Part shown: in pieces, positions 54,324 through 64,000 of the stretch | Layout: each line of letters opens with the position of its first letter | Position numbering within the stretch: position 1 is the first letter of the stretch | Assembly: GCA_902506565.1 (NCBI GenBank) | Contig: LR732703.1 | Span: 1,720,643 to 1,784,642, forward strand | Length of the DNA stretch: 64,000 nt | Origin: Burkholderiales bacterium 8X | GTDB taxonomy: Bacteria > Pseudomonadota > Gammaproteobacteria > Burkholderiales > Burkholderiaceae_C | Direction of reading: 5' to 3' | Program-made: the position numbers and the translations under genes | The notes under the pieces: generated by a model | What the model was told of the DNA's origin: nothing | The model's input: only the letters and a program-made list of their open reading frames with translations | The model's database searches: none

Positions 54324-54806
54324 ATGGAAAACTCTCGTACCTTCAAATGCCTGTTGGTGGCCGCCTTCTGCATGGCCGGCGCTCAGGCGAGCGCGCAAGT
54401 TGGCTCCCAAGAGATCACCCTCGCCGGCAGCCAGGCCTCGACCGCCGGCCCCACTGAATTCTTCACTGGCCGGGTTCGTGTCGACCCTGTCTGGCCTGCC
54501 ACCGCAAGCATCAACACATCCGGCGCGTGGGTGACTTTCGAGCCGGGGGCTCGCTCAGCCTGGCACACACACCCGGCCGGACAACGGCTGGTCGTCCAGT
54601 CCGGCGTCGGCCTTGTGCAGGAATGGGGCAAGTCGGTGCAAGTCATCCGTCCCGGCGACGTCGTATGGTGTCCTCCGGGTGTGAAGCACTGGCATGGCGT
54701 GGCAGCGACCACGGCAATGACCCACCTGGCGGTTACCGGCACATTGGACGGCAAGAACGTGAATTGGATGGAGAAGGTAAGTGATGACCCATACAACTCA
54801 CGTTAG
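54324..54806 (+). CDS. Exported cupin ((R)-mandelonitrile-lyase-like)
   Basis: A 160-residue single-domain cupin with a signal peptide (MENSRTFKCLLVAAFCMAGA, cut near ASAQVG). Cupin motif 1 is VTFEPGARSAWHTHPAGQRL, with metal-ligand histidines HTHP and a Gln in the third position. Motif 2 is PGDVVWCPPGVKHWHG. The mature sequence resembles the small manganese cupins with hydroxynitrile-lyase activity and carboxymuconolactone-linked cupins. It lies 27 bp before paoA in the same direction and is the first gene of that operon, so a periplasmic enzyme acting on the same aldehydes or cyanohydrins is plausible. Confidence 0.9.
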   Translation: MENSRTFKCLLVAAFCMAGAQASAQVGSQEITLAGSQASTAGPTEFFTGRVRVDPVWPATASINTSGAWVTFEPGARSAWHTHPAGQRLVVQSGVGLVQEWGKSVQVIRPGDVVWCPPGVKHWHGVAATTAMTHLAVTGTLDGKNVNWMEKVSDDPYNSR

Positions 54807-54833
54807 GCTGTTGAGCGGGGTGGAGAGATGAGC

Positions 54834-55471
<638 letters not shown>

Positions 55472-55475
<4 letters not shown>

Positions 55476-56422
55476 GGCCCTTCACCTTCGAACGTGCCAC
55501 GACCCCGGCCCAGGCAACCGCCGCCGTGGCAGCCCGCCCCGGCGCGAAGTTCGTGGCCGGCGGCACCAACCTGCTCGACTTGATGAAGCTGCAGATCGAG
55601 GTGCCGGCGCATGTGGTCGATGTGACCGGCATCGGCCTCGACCAAATCGAACGCACTACGGAAGGCGGCCTGCGAATCGGTGCGCTGGTGCGCAACACCG
55701 ACCTGGCGGCCGACCGGGCGGTGAGGCGCGACTACGGCGTGCTGTCGCGCGCACTGCTCGCGGGGGCTTCGGGCCAGCTGCGCAACATGGCGACCACCGC
55801 CGGCAATCTGCTGCAACGCACGCGGTGCCCCTACTTCTACGACACCAACATGCCGTGCAACAAGCGCGTGCCGGGCAGCGGATGCTCGGCCATCGGCGGC
55901 TTCAGCCGCCAGCACGCGGTGGTGGGCGCCAGCGACGCCTGCATCGCCACGCATCCGAGCGACATGGCGGTGGCGCTGCGCGTGCTCGATGCCTCGGTCG
56001 AGACCACCCGCGCCGACGGCACCCGGCGCGTCATCCCGATGGCCGATTTCCACAAGCTTCCTGGCAACACGCCGCACATCGAGACCGAGCTGCAGCCCGG
56101 TGAACTGATCACCGCCGTCACCCTGCCCAGGCCGGTGGGCGGCGTGCAGGTGTACCGCAAGATGCGCGATCGCGCCTCCTACGCGTTCGCGCTGGTGTCC
56201 GTGGCCGCCATCGTCCAGCGGGACGGGACCGGCCGCGTGGCGCTCGGCGGCGTGGCGCACAAGCCGTGGCGCGTCGAGGCCGCGGAGGCGGAGCTACCGC
56301 GTGGTGCGACCGCCGTCATGCGCCGGCTGCTCGCCGACGCGCGTCCCACGCCCGACAACACGTTCAAGCTGCAGTTGGCGGACCGCACCCTGGCGTCCGT
56401 GCTGGCGCAGGCGAGGAGCTGA
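55472..56422 (+). CDS. paoB: Aldehyde oxidoreductase FAD subunit PaoB
   Basis: A 316-residue FAD subunit (CO-dehydrogenase-M/VAO fold): [20 protein letters not shown], then [20 protein letters not shown] and [16 protein letters not shown]. The cysteines in [20 protein letters not shown] and the following GC pair correspond to the extra [4Fe-4S] site described in E. coli PaoB. It accepts electrons from PaoA and hands them to an external acceptor. It has no signal of its own and is exported with PaoA by the Tat system. It lies 3 bp before paoC. Confidence 0.93.
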
Positions 56423-56425
56423 CAC

Positions 56426-58732
56426 ATGAAGTTCGACACACCCGCCGCCACCAACCCGATCGACCAGCTGAGGGTGGTCGGCAAGCCTGTCGATCGCATC
56501 GACGGCGCGCACAAGACGACTGGCGCGGCACTCTACGCCTACGAACGGCACGACGTGTCGCCGAGTTCAGCCTACGGCTGGATCGTCGGATCCGCCATCG
56601 CAAAAGGCCGCATCCGCTCGATGGACCTTGGCGCTGCACGCCGCGCACCCGGCGTGCTCGCGATCGTGACGGCGCAGGACGCCGGCACCCTTGGCAAAGG
56701 CGACTTCAACACAGCCAAGCTGCTGGGCGGTCCGCAGGTCGATCACTACCACCAGGCTGTCGCGCTGGTGGTGGCCGAGACTTTCGAGCAGGCCCGCGCG
56801 GCCGCGCTGCTGCTGCGCATCGATTACGAGCGCAGCCCCGGAACGTTCGACCTGGGCAAGGCCCGCGAGTCGAGCAAGCCGGCCGACTTCTACGGCAGCG
56901 CCGGAGACTCCCATGTGGGTGACTTCGCCGGCGCGTTCGCGGCCTCGCCGGTCAAGGTGGACGCCACGTACACCACCCCCGACCAGTCGCACGCCATGAT
57001 GGAGCCGCACGCCACCATGGCGGCCTGGAACGGTGACCAGCTGACCGTCTGGACGTCCAACCAGATGGTCGATTGGGGTCGTGGGGACCTGGCCAAGACA
57101 CTCGGCATCCCGAAGGAAAAGGTCCGGTTGGTATCGCCATTCATCGGAGGCGGCTTCGGTGCCAAGCTGTTCCTGCGGGCGGACGCGCTTCTCGCTGCGC
57201 GGGGCGCGCGCGCGGTGAACCGTCCGGTGAAGGTCGCGCTGCAGCGGGCGCTGGTGTCGAACAACACCACGCATCGTCCGGCCACCATCCAGCGCGTGCG
57301 GCTGGGCGCCACATCCGACGGAAAGATCACGGCCATTGGCCACGAAGCATGGTCAGGCGACCTTCCGGGCGGCGCGCCCGACAGTGCGGTGCAACAGACG
57401 CGCATGCTGTATGCCGGCCCCAACCGCATGACCGCCACTCGCTTGTCGGTGCTGGACTTGCCGGAAGCGAACGCCATGCGCGCACCCGGCGAAGCCACCG
57501 GCCACATGGCGCTCGAGATTGCGATGGACGAACTGGCCGAACAGCTCGCGATGGATCCGGTGGCGCTGCGCATCCTCAACGACACGCAGGTCGTCCCGGA
57601 CAACACGCCCCCACCCGGGGCCGACGACCCGCAGAGCAAGAAGCCCGAGTCGGCGGAGAACCGGCAAAAGCCCGCTGGGCAGCCGTTCTCGCAGCGGCAA
57701 CTGGTGCGCTGCCTGCAGGTGGGCGCGGAGCGTTTCGGCTGGCACAGGCGCAGTGCGCGACCGGGCCAGGTCAACGACGGCCGCTGGCGGGTGGGAATGG
57801 GCGTGGCGGCTGCGTACCGCGCGGCGCCGGTGACGAAGTCCGCCGCACGTGTGCGACTGGACGCGCGTGGTGCGGTGACCATCGAGACCGACATGACGGA
57901 CATCGGCACGGGCAGCTACACGATCCTCGCGCAGACGGCCGCCGAGATGATGGGCGTGCCACTGAACCGTGTGTCCGTTCGCCTCGGCGATTCGAACTTT
58001 CCGGTTTCGTCTGGTTCCGGCGGGCAATGGGGTGCGGCCAGTTCCACCGCCGGCGTGTACGCCGCGTGCATCAAGCTGCGCGAAGCGGTGGCGCAAAAGC
58101 TCGGGTTCGATCCCGCCCAGGCAAGCTTCGAGCAAGGCATGGTGCGCGCCTCCGGCCGCAGCGCCCCGCTGGCGCAAGCCGCCGCAACGGGGGACTTGGT
58201 CGTCGAGGACGCCATGGAGTACGGCGATCTGGCCAAGCAGATGCAGCAATCCTCGTTCGGGGCGCACTTTGTCGAGGTGGGCGTGGATGCATTCACGGGG
58301 GAAGTGCGGGTGCGCCGCATGCTGGCTGTTTGCGCGGCCGGTCGCATCCTGAATCCGAAGTCGGCACGCAGCCAGGTGATCGGTGCGATGACCATGGGCG
58401 TTGGCGGCGCGCTGATGGAAGAGCTGGCGGTCGACAAGCGCCTCGGCTTCTTCGTGAACCACGATCTGGCAGGGTATGAAGTGCCAGTGCATGCCGACAT
58501 CCCTCATCAAGACGTGATCTTTCTCGATGAGACGGATCCGACATCGTCGCCCATGAAGGCGAAGGGCGTTGGCGAATTGGGATTGTGCGGCGTCAGCGCG
58601 GCCATTGCGAATGCGGTCTACAACGCCAGCGGCGCGCGTGTACGGGACTACCCCATCACACTCGACAAAGTGTTGGCGGCGCCCGGGTTGGAGATGATGA
58701 GATCACGCGGTGGAATGGCGGGAAAGCCATGA
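56426..58732 (+). CDS. paoC: Aldehyde oxidoreductase molybdenum subunit PaoC
   Basis: A 768-residue molybdopterin-cytosine-dinucleotide subunit. The conserved segments are VGKPVDRIDGAHKTTGAALY, the Moco-contacting FIGGGFGAKL, ANAMRAPGEATGHMALEIA, and the C-terminal active-site glutamate in MKAKGVGELGLCGVSAA. It oxidises aldehydes, including aromatic ones, to acids with water-derived oxygen. The family is usually followed by paoD, an XdhC-type MCD-insertion chaperone; here the next gene is a cyclophilin-like exported protein, coupled by ATGA, and no paoD is visible in the window. Confidence 0.95.
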   Translation: MKFDTPAATNPIDQLRVVGKPVDRIDGAHKTTGAALYAYERHDVSPSSAYGWIVGSAIAKGRIRSMDLGAARRAPGVLAIVTAQDAGTLGKGDFNTAKLLGGPQVDHYHQAVALVVAETFEQARAAALLLRIDYERSPGTFDLGKARESSKPADFYGSAGDSHVGDFAGAFAASPVKVDATYTTPDQSHAMMEPHATMAAWNGDQLTVWTSNQMVDWGRGDLAKTLGIPKEKVRLVSPFIGGGFGAKLFLRADALLAARGARAVNRPVKVALQRALVSNNTTHRPATIQRVRLGATSDGKITAIGHEAWSGDLPGGAPDSAVQQTRMLYAGPNRMTATRLSVLDLPEANAMRAPGEATGHMALEIAMDELAEQLAMDPVALRILNDTQVVPDNTPPPGADDPQSKKPESAENRQKPAGQPFSQRQLVRCLQVGAERFGWHRRSARPGQVNDGRWRVGMGVAAAYRAAPVTKSAARVRLDARGAVTIETDMTDIGTGSYTILAQTAAEMMGVPLNRVSVRLGDSNFPVSSGSGGQWGAASSTAGVYAACIKLREAVAQKLGFDPAQASFEQGMVRASGRSAPLAQAAATGDLVVEDAMEYGDLAKQMQQSSFGAHFVEVGVDAFTGEVRVRRMLAVCAAGRILNPKSARSQVIGAMTMGVGGALMEELAVDKRLGFFVNHDLAGYEVPVHADIPHQDVIFLDETDPTSSPMKAKGVGELGLCGVSAAIANAVYNASGARVRDYPITLDKVLAAPGLEMMRSRGGMAGKP

Positions 58733-59184
58733 GGATCTCGCTCCGGGCCACTGCAGTGTGTTGTGTCGGCCTGCTGCACGCATGCGCCGTACCGCTTGCG
58801 TCTGCAGACGCCAAGCCCTCAGATCCGCCCGGCGAGCGGCGGATCTGGATGTCTTTCGGAGAACGCCGCCTCCCGATCAGGCTGGCCGACAACGCCGTCG
58901 CGCGAGCATTTGCGACGCAACTTCCTCTCACGCTCGACATGCCCGACCTGAACGGGAACGAAAAGCACGCGAAGCTGCCGAAAGCACTGCCGCAAGCAGC
59001 AACAAAGCCAGGAACGATTCATACCGGTGACCTGATGCTGTGGGGAACAGACACATTGGTCGTCTTTTATGTCACGTTCGAATCGCCATATTCATACACC
59101 CGGCTTGGCGTGATCGAGGATTCGGATTCGTTGGACCAAACCTTGGGCAAGGGGACGGCAAAGCTCACTTTTTCGCGGGATTGA
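58729..59184 (+). CDS. Exported cyclophilin-like domain protein
   Basis: A 151-residue protein with signal peptide (MRISLRATAVCCVGLLHACA; a lipobox-like LLHAC makes a lipoprotein possible). It has a cyclophilin-like small beta-barrel domain: RIWMSFGERRLPIRLADNAV, then FATQLPLTLDMPDLNG, HTGDLMLWGTDTLVVFY and YTRLGVIEDSDSL. Such TM1367-like proteins lack peptidyl-prolyl isomerase residues and have no known function. The ATG at 58729 overlaps the paoC TGA as ATGA, so it is co-translated with the aldehyde oxidoreductase and may serve it in the periplasm. Confidence 0.85.
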   Translation: MRISLRATAVCCVGLLHACAVPLASADAKPSDPPGERRIWMSFGERRLPIRLADNAVARAFATQLPLTLDMPDLNGNEKHAKLPKALPQAATKPGTIHTGDLMLWGTDTLVVFYVTFESPYSYTRLGVIEDSDSLDQTLGKGTAKLTFSRD

Positions 59185-59311
59185 AGTGATTCGCAACGCC
59201 AACATCAAAGCCGAGTGAGCGAGACTTAGCCGGCTTGGCGGGCGACCATCCAAGGCCAGGCGATGCAAAGCAAAGCGAAGCAAATCACTCTCGTCAAGGT
59301 CGGGCCGACCT

Positions 59312-59698
59312 TTAGCGTCTGCTTTTTACGGCCACCCACGCGATGAGGGCGAGCAGCGCCACCTGCAACGGAAGCCGTGCGACGAGCAGCCCATAGGGAA
59401 TGCCTGGAAATTCGTTCGCTTGCTGCAGCATGTAGACGTTCGCCGGCGTGACTGCGACAGTGAGCAAAAACAGACCCCACGCTGCCCAACGTCGTGTCGC
59501 AGGATGCAAAAGTCCGGCCGCGCCCAGCAATTCGAGACCACCGCTGATCAGCACCACGGCCCGCCGCCACGGAATATACGGCGGCACGATGCGCATCTCT
59601 ACGTCAGTGAAGACGAAGTGCGCCACACCACCAAGACCGAACCAGAGAATCAGAAAGGCCACCGCTGCGCGCAGCGAGGTCGACGGAGAGAGAAACAT
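59312..59698 (-). CDS. DoxX-like small membrane protein
   Basis: A 128-residue four-helix membrane protein of the DoxX/DoxD-like superfamily: TSLRAAVAFLILWFGLGGVA (TM1), RRAVVLISGGLELLGAAGLL (TM2), AAWGLFLLTVAVTPANVYML (TM3) and LPLQVALLALIAWVAVK (TM4). The conserved SGGLELLGAAGLL and TPAN elements are typical of the family. The ATG at 59698 was preferred to a TTG at 59716. It lies downstream of the lipoprotein gene on the same strand but beyond its terminator, so it needs its own promoter. The function is unknown. Confidence 0.85.
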   Translation of the reverse strand: MFLSPSTSLRAAVAFLILWFGLGGVAHFVFTDVEMRIVPPYIPWRRAVVLISGGLELLGAAGLLHPATRRWAAWGLFLLTVAVTPANVYMLQQANEFPGIPYGLLVARLPLQVALLALIAWVAVKSRR

Positions 59699-59824
59699 GG
59701 CGCATTCTGCGCGCAAGCTTGTTTAACTAACCTGGATGGACACCATCGTCTTTCGGCTCAGCCGCCATTCTCAATGTGGGCCGGCTGCCCGCTTACCCAT
59801 CAAGCGCACTCTACCGACCGCGCC

Positions 59825-59852
59825 AAAAAAAAAGGCCTCCGAAGAAGCCTTT
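59825..59852 (-). terminator. Rho-independent terminator of the lipoprotein gene
   Basis: On the minus strand, AAAGGC-TTC, a TTCG tetraloop, then GAG-GCCTTT form a 9-bp stem (one G-U pair) followed by a run of nine T. It begins 16 bases after the lipoprotein stop codon at 59869. Confidence 0.93.
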
Positions 59853-59868
59853 CTATTGCCTGAGCAAA

Positions 59869-62634
59869 TCAGGGTACGTTGGCAGTCAGCGCATGCATCG
59901 GCTTGCCCGAGGTCGGGAACGATCCGTAGTACTCGACTGGAACCCCGCTCGTGCCCTGCACGGGAGTGCTTTGCGGCCATGCCGACCAACTTCCGTTGGT
60001 GAACAGCGTGTCGGTGCGGTAGGTCGCGACCTTCTTGTCGTTGTAGCACATCAAGAGCTGGGCATTCGACTCGTTGCTGTAGTTGTCGATGTCGGCCAAG
60101 CCAACCGGATCAGCGCACTGATCGACGCTCGTCTTGTAGTGGAGGCCGATGGTCCCACCCGCACCGGCGCTGTTCAACCGGACGAAGCCGACATCACGAC
60201 CAGGTCTGCCGACGAACCAGAAGCCCGTGTTCAGATCCACATTGCCGGTGCGCTTCATGCCCAGCATGGTCGCGATGGACGAAACATAAGGCAGCCCCGC
60301 CACCGTCGAACGTTCGGAGATGTTGCCCGCCGCGCAACTCTTGTTGTTCGCCGTGCCGGGCAGGCAATCGCCGACAGCCATCACATGCACCGTGCCTTGG
60401 CCTGACGCGCTGTTGGTCACCACCCAGTTGAACGGTTCGCCAGGCGTCTGAGGTGCACCGCGGGTGCCCGTGAACTTGACGGCAGCAACCTGGTCCGCAA
60501 AGGTGACAGTCTTGACGACCGGCATCGAGACACCCGACTGTGAGAACACCTGCGGCCACTGGCCATCGCCCAAGCCGAGGTTCGCACGCTCGCCCCGCGC
60601 ATGGTTCGCACCGAAGTAGCTGTCGTACACCCACGAGAACAGCGGCTTCAGATCGAAATACACGACCTTCTTCTCGCTCTTGCTCGCAACTGCCAGGAGG
60701 CCGCCACGGGCAACCTTGCCCCCGTTGACCCCACCGTCCCGCAAAGCCATGTAGTGGTTCTGGATCGGAGAGCTGGAGTACCCGACGCTGGAATATCCGT
60801 TGCCGTTGAAAGCCAGCATTTGCCAGGGGTGCATGCCGGTATTGACCGCCACCGAGGTCGGAGCGCTCATGCCAGGGATGTCGACGTAGCCGAGAACCTT
60901 GAGGAAGCCGGTGTTGCCCTTGTTCGGCAGGCCAGGATAGGCCTCGCGCCATTCTTCCCACCAGTCGTAGGCAAGCCCCCCATCGGTCCACTTGACACCT
61001 TCTGCCAGACCCGCGGCAATCACGACAGCGACCTGGCCCTTGCGAGTGGCCTTGTCCCACACCGGCACGAACAGGAATTCGGCCTGGTTGGTCATTGCAG
61101 CAGCGACCGGTAGCTTGCCGGCAGCCAGCTTGACGCTGACTTTATTGGCCGCCGTGTTCGAGCCGACACCAACGATGCTTCCGTCGGCAGTGCCGATCAG
61201 CCGGGAGGGGCCGTTGTCGCTGCTGATATCGTTGCTGGACGCGACGAACATCGGCTTGACATTCCCGGCAGGAAGAGTCCCTGCAGAGCGGTACCCGGCA
61301 AAGTTGGTGTGCTCGATGTTGTAGTTGTGCTGCCACTGCGGCTGTGGCTTCAACTGGCCGGTGTTGTTGGTGAAGCCAGACGTCTGCAGCGACACCACGC
61401 CCGAGCCGCTGGTCGCTCCAAAGGTCACCACGTCGGTTTGGGTAGAAGAGTAAAAACCGCCGCCGTCGTTCCTTGGCGGTCCGCCATGCTCGTAGATGCT
61501 CTTTTCCTGGCCCGTGCCGAAGTTGGCGGGGTAGGTGTGGTGCGAGCGCTCGTACAGGCTGACTCCGCCGGCGCCAGTCGCAGCCTTGCCGCGCAAGTAG
61601 TCGATCCAGGCATCCGTCCCGGCGGCGGCGTACATCGCATCCCAGTTCGCCGTGTTGAGACTGCCATCGGAGTTGATGACATCACCTGCGACGGGAGTGC
61701 CGGTGTTGGGTGTCGCAGGCGCAGGAGCGGGTGCCGGCGAGGCGCCCGGCGAAGGAGCCGGGGCGGGACTTGGCCCAGGCGCGGGCGCAGGCGCTGCAGC
61801 CGAAGCAACGATCTGGCAAGACTTGGCCGAACCATAGGCGGGATCATTGCCGAAGAAGGCGTTTGTGCATTGGCCTGCGCCAGAAACGACCTTCGTCACC
61901 CAGCGAGTGTCGACGCCGTAGCGCACGGTCGTGTTCGACGGAACGTTGAAGTTGCCATTCTCGGAGGCCGTCGTCGTGTACGTTGGCGCAGCCGGGGCGG
62001 GCGCAGGAGCTGCAGTCGAAGTCACGGTCTGGCAAGACTTGACCGAACCAAAGGCAGGATCATTGCCAAAGAAGGCGTTGGTGCATTGGCCTGCGCCAGA
62101 GACGACCTTCGTCACCCAGCGAGTGTCGACGCCGTACCGCACGGTCGTGTTCGACGGAACGTTGAAGTTGCCATTCTCGGAAGCCGCCGTCGTGTACGTT
62201 GGCGAGGTCGTGGCGGCAGGCGGTGCGGCCGTGGCGGTCTGCTGGCGGTAGCACGCTTTGATCGTGCCCATCGCAGGGTCACCGAAGGTCGCGTTGTTGC
62301 AGGTCACTGAACCGGAAACTGTCTTGGCGGCGAAGGAGTCGTTGGCACCGTAGTTCACGACCGTGGCTGAGGGCAAGGTGAAGGTTCTGCCTTCATCCGC
62401 AACCTTGATCCACGTCGAGTCGAGTTTGTTGGCCTGGAGCGCCACCTTTGTCAAAGCGGGCGCCTCGGCGGGCGCTTCGAACGGCGCGGCCGAGCTCGAC
62501 TCAGGAGAAGCGTCCGATGATTTGGATAGCGAGGCTTGTGGCAAGCCGCTGGAGCTGCCTCCGCCACCACCACATCCTGCGAGTGCACTAGCTGCGATGA
62601 AAAGCAGATGCGAGCTTTTGCGGGTAACTTTCAA
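59869..62634 (-). CDS. Large repeat-containing lipoprotein (921 aa)
   Basis: The signal peptide ends in a lipobox (LAGC, lipid cysteine 21) followed by a glycine/serine tether. About residues 70-275 hold three copies of a roughly 60-residue module, two of them nearly identical (SENGNFNVPSNTTVRYGVDT, then WVTKVVSGAGQCTNAFFGND, PAFGSVKSCQ), each with two cysteines. A proline/alanine/serine linker (APAPAPGPSPAPAPSPGAS) leads to a C-terminal region of about 600 residues with no domain I recognise (HNYNIEHTNFAGYRSAGTLP, WWEEWREAYPGLPNKGNTGF, NHYMALRDGG), which looks like a secreted beta-rich enzyme or propeller. The start is TTG, supported by AGGAGG 9 bases upstream. It is probably on the outer membrane surface. 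The function is unknown. Confidence 0.88.
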   Translation of the reverse strand: MKVTRKSSHLLFIAASALAGCGGGGGSSSGLPQASLSKSSDASPESSSAAPFEAPAEAPALTKVALQANKLDSTWIKVADEGRTFTLPSATVVNYGANDSFAAKTVSGSVTCNNATFGDPAMGTIKACYRQQTATAAPPAATTSPTYTTAASENGNFNVPSNTTVRYGVDTRWVTKVVSGAGQCTNAFFGNDPAFGSVKSCQTVTSTAAPAPAPAAPTYTTTASENGNFNVPSNTTVRYGVDTRWVTKVVSGAGQCTNAFFGNDPAYGSAKSCQIVASAAAPAPAPGPSPAPAPSPGASPAPAPAPATPNTGTPVAGDVINSDGSLNTANWDAMYAAAGTDAWIDYLRGKAATGAGGVSLYERSHHTYPANFGTGQEKSIYEHGGPPRNDGGGFYSSTQTDVVTFGATSGSGVVSLQTSGFTNNTGQLKPQPQWQHNYNIEHTNFAGYRSAGTLPAGNVKPMFVASSNDISSDNGPSRLIGTADGSIVGVGSNTAANKVSVKLAAGKLPVAAAMTNQAEFLFVPVWDKATRKGQVAVVIAAGLAEGVKWTDGGLAYDWWEEWREAYPGLPNKGNTGFLKVLGYVDIPGMSAPTSVAVNTGMHPWQMLAFNGNGYSSVGYSSSPIQNHYMALRDGGVNGGKVARGGLLAVASKSEKKVVYFDLKPLFSWVYDSYFGANHARGERANLGLGDGQWPQVFSQSGVSMPVVKTVTFADQVAAVKFTGTRGAPQTPGEPFNWVVTNSASGQGTVHVMAVGDCLPGTANNKSCAAGNISERSTVAGLPYVSSIATMLGMKRTGNVDLNTGFWFVGRPGRDVGFVRLNSAGAGGTIGLHYKTSVDQCADPVGLADIDNYSNESNAQLLMCYNDKKVATYRTDTLFTNGSWSAWPQSTPVQGTSGVPVEYYGSFPTSGKPMHALTANVP
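61807..62203 (-). repeat. Tandem 216-bp coding repeat in lipoprotein gene
   Basis: Two 181-bp blocks (61807-61987 and 62023-62203) repeat with a 216-bp period and differ at only a few bases; a third, diverged copy lies further upstream in the gene (about 62240-62430). They encode the cysteine-containing modules of the lipoprotein. Near-identity at the DNA level indicates recent duplication or gene conversion. Confidence 0.85.
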
Positions 62635-64000
62635 TTCCGAGTTCCTCCTGGGTTGTGAGAGCAGGGTTTGTAACGGGTCTCAGTCTGTAGGACAACCGCC
62701 CATTCAAAAGTATGTAACCACCGTCGTTGCACCTTCGTGGTGCATTTTGCGAGGGGATCGGGGTGTCTCATTGACGGCTTCCCTCCGAGATGAAAGTTGC
62801 GGAGGGAAGGGTTTGTCCTACACAACAACAAAGACTTTCACTGCTTGCAAAACGGCTTACACATCATGGGCATACGCGGATCGAGGCGCATAGCGCAATA
62901 AGTCACTGGAACTGATTGAAAAATCGACCCACGTTGGTCGATGTAAGGTATAGGTACACAGACCAAGGTAATTGGCACCGGCAGATGCCTGCGATCACTC
63001 AGGGTGGTGGTACCGCGTGACCCGTCTTCGGGCGGGAGGTAGGGCCCGACCATCTCAAGGCAGTTGGTTAGGCTTGCGACTTAAAAGAGTGCCCCGGCAT
63101 GCTCGGCCTCGTGCATGCCAAGCACATAGCCGGTCACTCAACCGCGGTCGGCCTGACGGCCTTGCGGACCCTGAAACGCGCTCACGAGGTTCGGCAAGGC
63201 TCACCAGTTCAAACTTGCCGGCGCCAAGTGACTGGCCGGTTACCTTCGAACGAACGCGTTCGCCGTCATATCGAGCTTTCGCTTATTACCAGCGTATTGG
63301 CCTTCATGAAAGCCTACGAGGCGCTGAAACTGATTGCTAGGTATCAGCGAAGTCGGACCTTGGCCGTGCAGGCTCCTGCTCACTCGGGTTGATTGATCCA
63401 TACTTGGCGGAGTTGTGTCAAAGGACCCAGCGCACGTCTCATCTAAACATTAGGCCAAGATGCGGCTTGTCGCCACCCGCTCACTCCGCAAAAAGCTGCA
63501 TTCGCCGTTGGACGCGCGGAGACATGGCAACAGCTTGGATGCGCTCGGCCCGGGAGGTCACTGCGCAAGGCAATGTTCCCCGGCGCACCGCTTCTCGCTT
63601 GTGCCTCGCCGACGCTGTCCTTCGTCTCCCGCGGCTAGGTGACTCAGACCGTCCACGAGCAATCCTCTCGCTTCGATCCCCAGCTTCCGATCCAGACTGA
63701 TTACCGCCAGTCAAGTCAAGTCTGGCGGCCGGCTGCTATCGAGTCATCGGCCGACATTCACGGGCTGCACGTCTTCTGCGCAGAACCATGTCGATGCGGT
63801 TCTGGCCCATCGACGCCACCAGTGACTTACGAGAACTTTCGATTGCTCGAACTCGTCAACGCGTTGGTAGAGCAGGCAGGGTTGTTACGGGTAATGTGAC
63901 TGCGGACTCGGTGCTTACATCGTCGAAATCGAGCAGGCTCTGCGGAATACTTCGTTTGCTGAGCGGGTTGATAACCGCATCTGGAAAAGCCATCGGCGCG
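62635..64000. other. 1.4-kb stretch without convincing gene
   Basis: Open frames (63099-63392 and 63639-63899, plus strand) show no family-like sequence and no ribosome-binding sites. A minus-strand frame is open from the right edge to a TGA at 63856 (about 47 codons, beginning near MAFPDAVINPLSKRSIPQ); it could be the tail of a gene beyond the window but is not identifiable. The left part should contain the lipoprotein promoter and two strong hairpins. Confidence 0.45.
62728..62809. other. Two strong hairpins upstream of the lipoprotein gene
   Basis: TGCACC-TTCGT-GGTGCA (62728-62744), followed on the plus strand by TTTT, and CTTCCCTCCG-N12-CGGAGGGAAG (62778-62809, 10-bp perfect stem). They lie 94-175 bases upstream of the lipoprotein start. 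Either could be a leader-RNA structure of that gene, a plus-strand terminator or a protein-binding site. Confidence 0.5.

Noticed and set aside
61807..62203. Direct repeats considered as a CRISPR-like or mobile repeat
   Set aside because: They are in-frame coding repeats with a 216-bp period inside one lipoprotein gene, with no spacers or cas genes.
62635..64000. Search for tRNA, attachment site or transposase remnants
   Set aside because: No cloverleaf, CCA end, terminal inverted repeats or transposase-like frame could be recognised by eye.

Overview
The window is GC-rich chromosomal DNA with densely packed, often translationally coupled genes. Two tripartite-tricarboxylate-transporter (Bug-type) solute receptors, many LysR regulators paired with small catabolic operons, a CzcCBA-like heavy-metal pump and a periplasmic PaoABC-type aldehyde oxidoreductase all fit Burkholderiales, most likely Comamonadaceae near Variovorax. 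That placement is inferred from gene content, not from a marker gene. I see no rRNA, tRNA, CRISPR array, transposase or integrase.

Layout. 1-9330: a seven-gene minus-strand catabolic block (CocE-type hydrolase, Bug receptor, cyclase-family hydrolase, fumarylacetoacetase, acyl-CoA ligase, a DUF6817-like protein, then the N-terminal part of an AceE-type 2-oxoacid dehydrogenase that runs off the left edge). It is divergent from a TetR gene, with two matching operators between them. 9444-16567: a minus-strand heavy-metal RND efflux operon with three uncharacterised accessory proteins. 16658-20446: small exported or orphan genes, a secreted SAM-methyltransferase-like protein, and a LysR/azoreductase pair.

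20680-26957 is an AT-richer accessory stretch. It holds two single-TM proteins, a 1192-residue membrane-anchored patatin and a three-TM protein, and is the best candidate here for an undescribed (possibly anti-phage) membrane system. 27242-28429: a MerR regulator and an alpha/beta hydrolase sharing a 19-bp-spacer MerR promoter that predicts a leaderless mRNA. 28563-31213: isochorismatase-family hydrolase, LysR, pirin. 31325-35534: Bug receptor, CoA-transferase and HMG-CoA lyase divergent from a LysR, a self-contained cassette that could consume a 3-hydroxy-3-methyl dicarboxylate.

35757-42185: a PAS/HTH regulator and RidA, divergent from a class V aminotransferase and a four-gene polar amino-acid ABC transporter. 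42499-45379: a CYTH-CHAD protein, a broken HpnW-like oxidoreductase and an orphan phosphonoacetaldehyde hydrolase. 45639-51762: a hybrid histidine kinase and a large KAP P-loop NTPase with N-terminal membrane helices (second defence-like candidate). 52035-54153: MFS exporter and LysR. 54324-59184: cupin, paoABC and a cyclophilin-like protein. 59312-62634: DoxX-like protein and a large repeat-containing lipoprotein with a clear terminator. 62635-64000: no convincing gene, but strong hairpins upstream of the lipoprotein.
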